Source of the DNA: a virus
Strand: one strand, 5' to 3'
DNA length: 53,099 nt
Virus record (IMG/VR): IMGVR_UViG_3300028361_000502
Coordinates: 1-53,099 of that record
The position numbers and the translations under genes are program-made. The stretch's first letter is position 1. Every line of letters begins with the position of its first letter. This document shows, piece by piece, positions 52,786-53,099 of the stretch. The notes beneath the pieces are model-generated. The model was not told the DNA's origin and ran no database searches. It was given only the letters and a program-made list of their open reading frames with translations.

Positions 52786-53064
52786 TTAGTTGTCCAACGG
52801 TTCGTCGTCTGACATTTCTTGTTGCATAACACCAGCATTTTTCTTGATAGCATTCAACTGTTGATCATCATCGTCATATGCATTAGGCATACCTTCTGAT
52901 CGTTTCATCAGTTCTAGTTTAGCCTGTAGTGGCGGGATCATAACTTCGCCTTCGCCGTCTGGACCGGGGTCAACATCAACTGGCTTCATTTGTTGTGTTG
53001 AAGAACCAGACTCAATACTGTCTAGTTTGTCTGCCAATTGTCTTAATATGTCTGCCATTTTCAT
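52786..53064 (-). CDS. Conserved T4-like structural-region protein, 92 aa
   Basis: From the ATG at 53064 (M-K-M-A-D-I-L-R-Q-L-A-D-K-L-D). Then V-M-I-P-P-L-Q-A-K-L-E-L-M-K-R and an acidic end. The P-P-L-Q-A-K-L-E-L-(L/M)-K-(K/R) block is a marker of a cyanophage tail/head-region family of unknown function. The adjoining fibre suggests a virion-assembly role. Confidence 0.8.
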   Translation of the reverse strand: MKMADILRQLADKLDSIESGSSTQQMKPVDVDPGPDGEGEVMIPPLQAKLELMKRSEGMPNAYDDDDQQLNAIKKNAGVMQQEMSDDEPLDN

Positions 53065-53099
53065 AATAGTTCTCTCTTTATAATCCAAATCTTGTTTTT

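Noticed and set aside
1-53099. CRISPR arrays, insertion sequences, integrase or attachment sites
   Set aside because: No regularly spaced repeats, transposase motifs or tyrosine/serine recombinase motifs were found. The mobile elements present are inteins and homing endonucleases.

Overview
The window reads as a 53 kb piece of a T4-like (marine myovirus type) phage genome, most likely from an uncultured virus. Gene density is very high, with ATGA/TAATG/TTGA overlaps between neighbours, and almost everything lies on the minus strand. There are about sixteen TATAAATA-type late promoters of the T4 kind, a NrdA/NrdB/glutaredoxin module, tail-fibre and baseplate-tip genes, and many short conserved proteins that I recognise from cyanophages and other marine T4-like phages. 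No rRNA, tRNA, integrase or CRISPR array was found. The host is probably an alphaproteobacterium rather than a cyanobacterium. The tmRNA is of the circularly permuted two-piece kind typical of that class, a DUF1127 pair and a proteobacterial-type alternative oxidase are present, and no photosynthesis genes are seen. The host lineage itself cannot be read from the sequence.

Layout (minus strand unless stated). 1-6.7 kb: small conserved phage proteins, a DNA methyltransferase with a candidate restriction partner, an HExxH metallopeptidase, and a phage-encoded translation initiation factor IF-1 overlapping an AbrB-like gene. 6.7-8.1 kb: a plus-strand Cys-rich peptide, a secreted lipoprotein amidase, and two plus-strand holin-like membrane/coiled-coil proteins. 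8.1-15.1 kb: a secretion and signalling island with CsgF, CsgG, a curlin-like protein, a FecR-domain protein, a second larger curlin-like protein, a terminator, then a CHASE2 class III nucleotide cyclase overlapping an alpha/beta hydrolase. 15.2-23.4 kb: a nuclease-like 503-aa protein, then clpS, heme oxygenase and a bilin reductase (PcyX type) as one overlapping operon, Hsp20, GMP reductase broken by a split intein, ribosomal protein bS21, a large coiled-coil membrane protein and a SleB-type wall hydrolase. 23.4-28.3 kb: an Ala-rich protein, a thermonuclease homologue, an outer-membrane porin-like protein, and an alternative oxidase with a membrane partner. 28.3-29.7 kb: two-piece tmRNA with a homing-endonuclease-like gene beside it. 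29.7-35.6 kb: SWIM protein, HAD phosphatase, a PAAR plus M15-peptidase spike protein, glutaredoxin, a GIY-YIG fusion and NrdB. 35.7-39.7 kb: NrdA encoded in three pieces, interrupted by two homing endonuclease genes. 39.8-53.1 kb: the structural half, with a tail fibre/beta-helix protein, a Cas4-like nuclease, a scaffold-like protein with a possible -1 frameshift, basic paralogues, a UDP-glucose dehydrogenase, a plus-strand DUF1127 island, and a large fibre.

How it works together: the accessory genes add up to broad host takeover. IF-1, bS21, tmRNA, ClpS and Hsp20 act on translation and protein quality. NrdA/NrdB/glutaredoxin and GuaC act on nucleotide supply. The alternative oxidase and heme oxygenase/bilin reductase act on redox and heme. 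The porin, curli export, three wall hydrolases and holin-like proteins act on the envelope. Two promoter classes are visible: TTGACA/extended -10 sites (probably read by host sigma70) and TATAAATA late sites.

The points I rate most unusual are the three-polypeptide NrdA with oppositely charged tails, the complete phage curli operon next to a cyclase, the permuted phage tmRNA whose two pieces pair over 8 bp, the phage IF-1, and the heme oxygenase/bilin reductase/ClpS operon.
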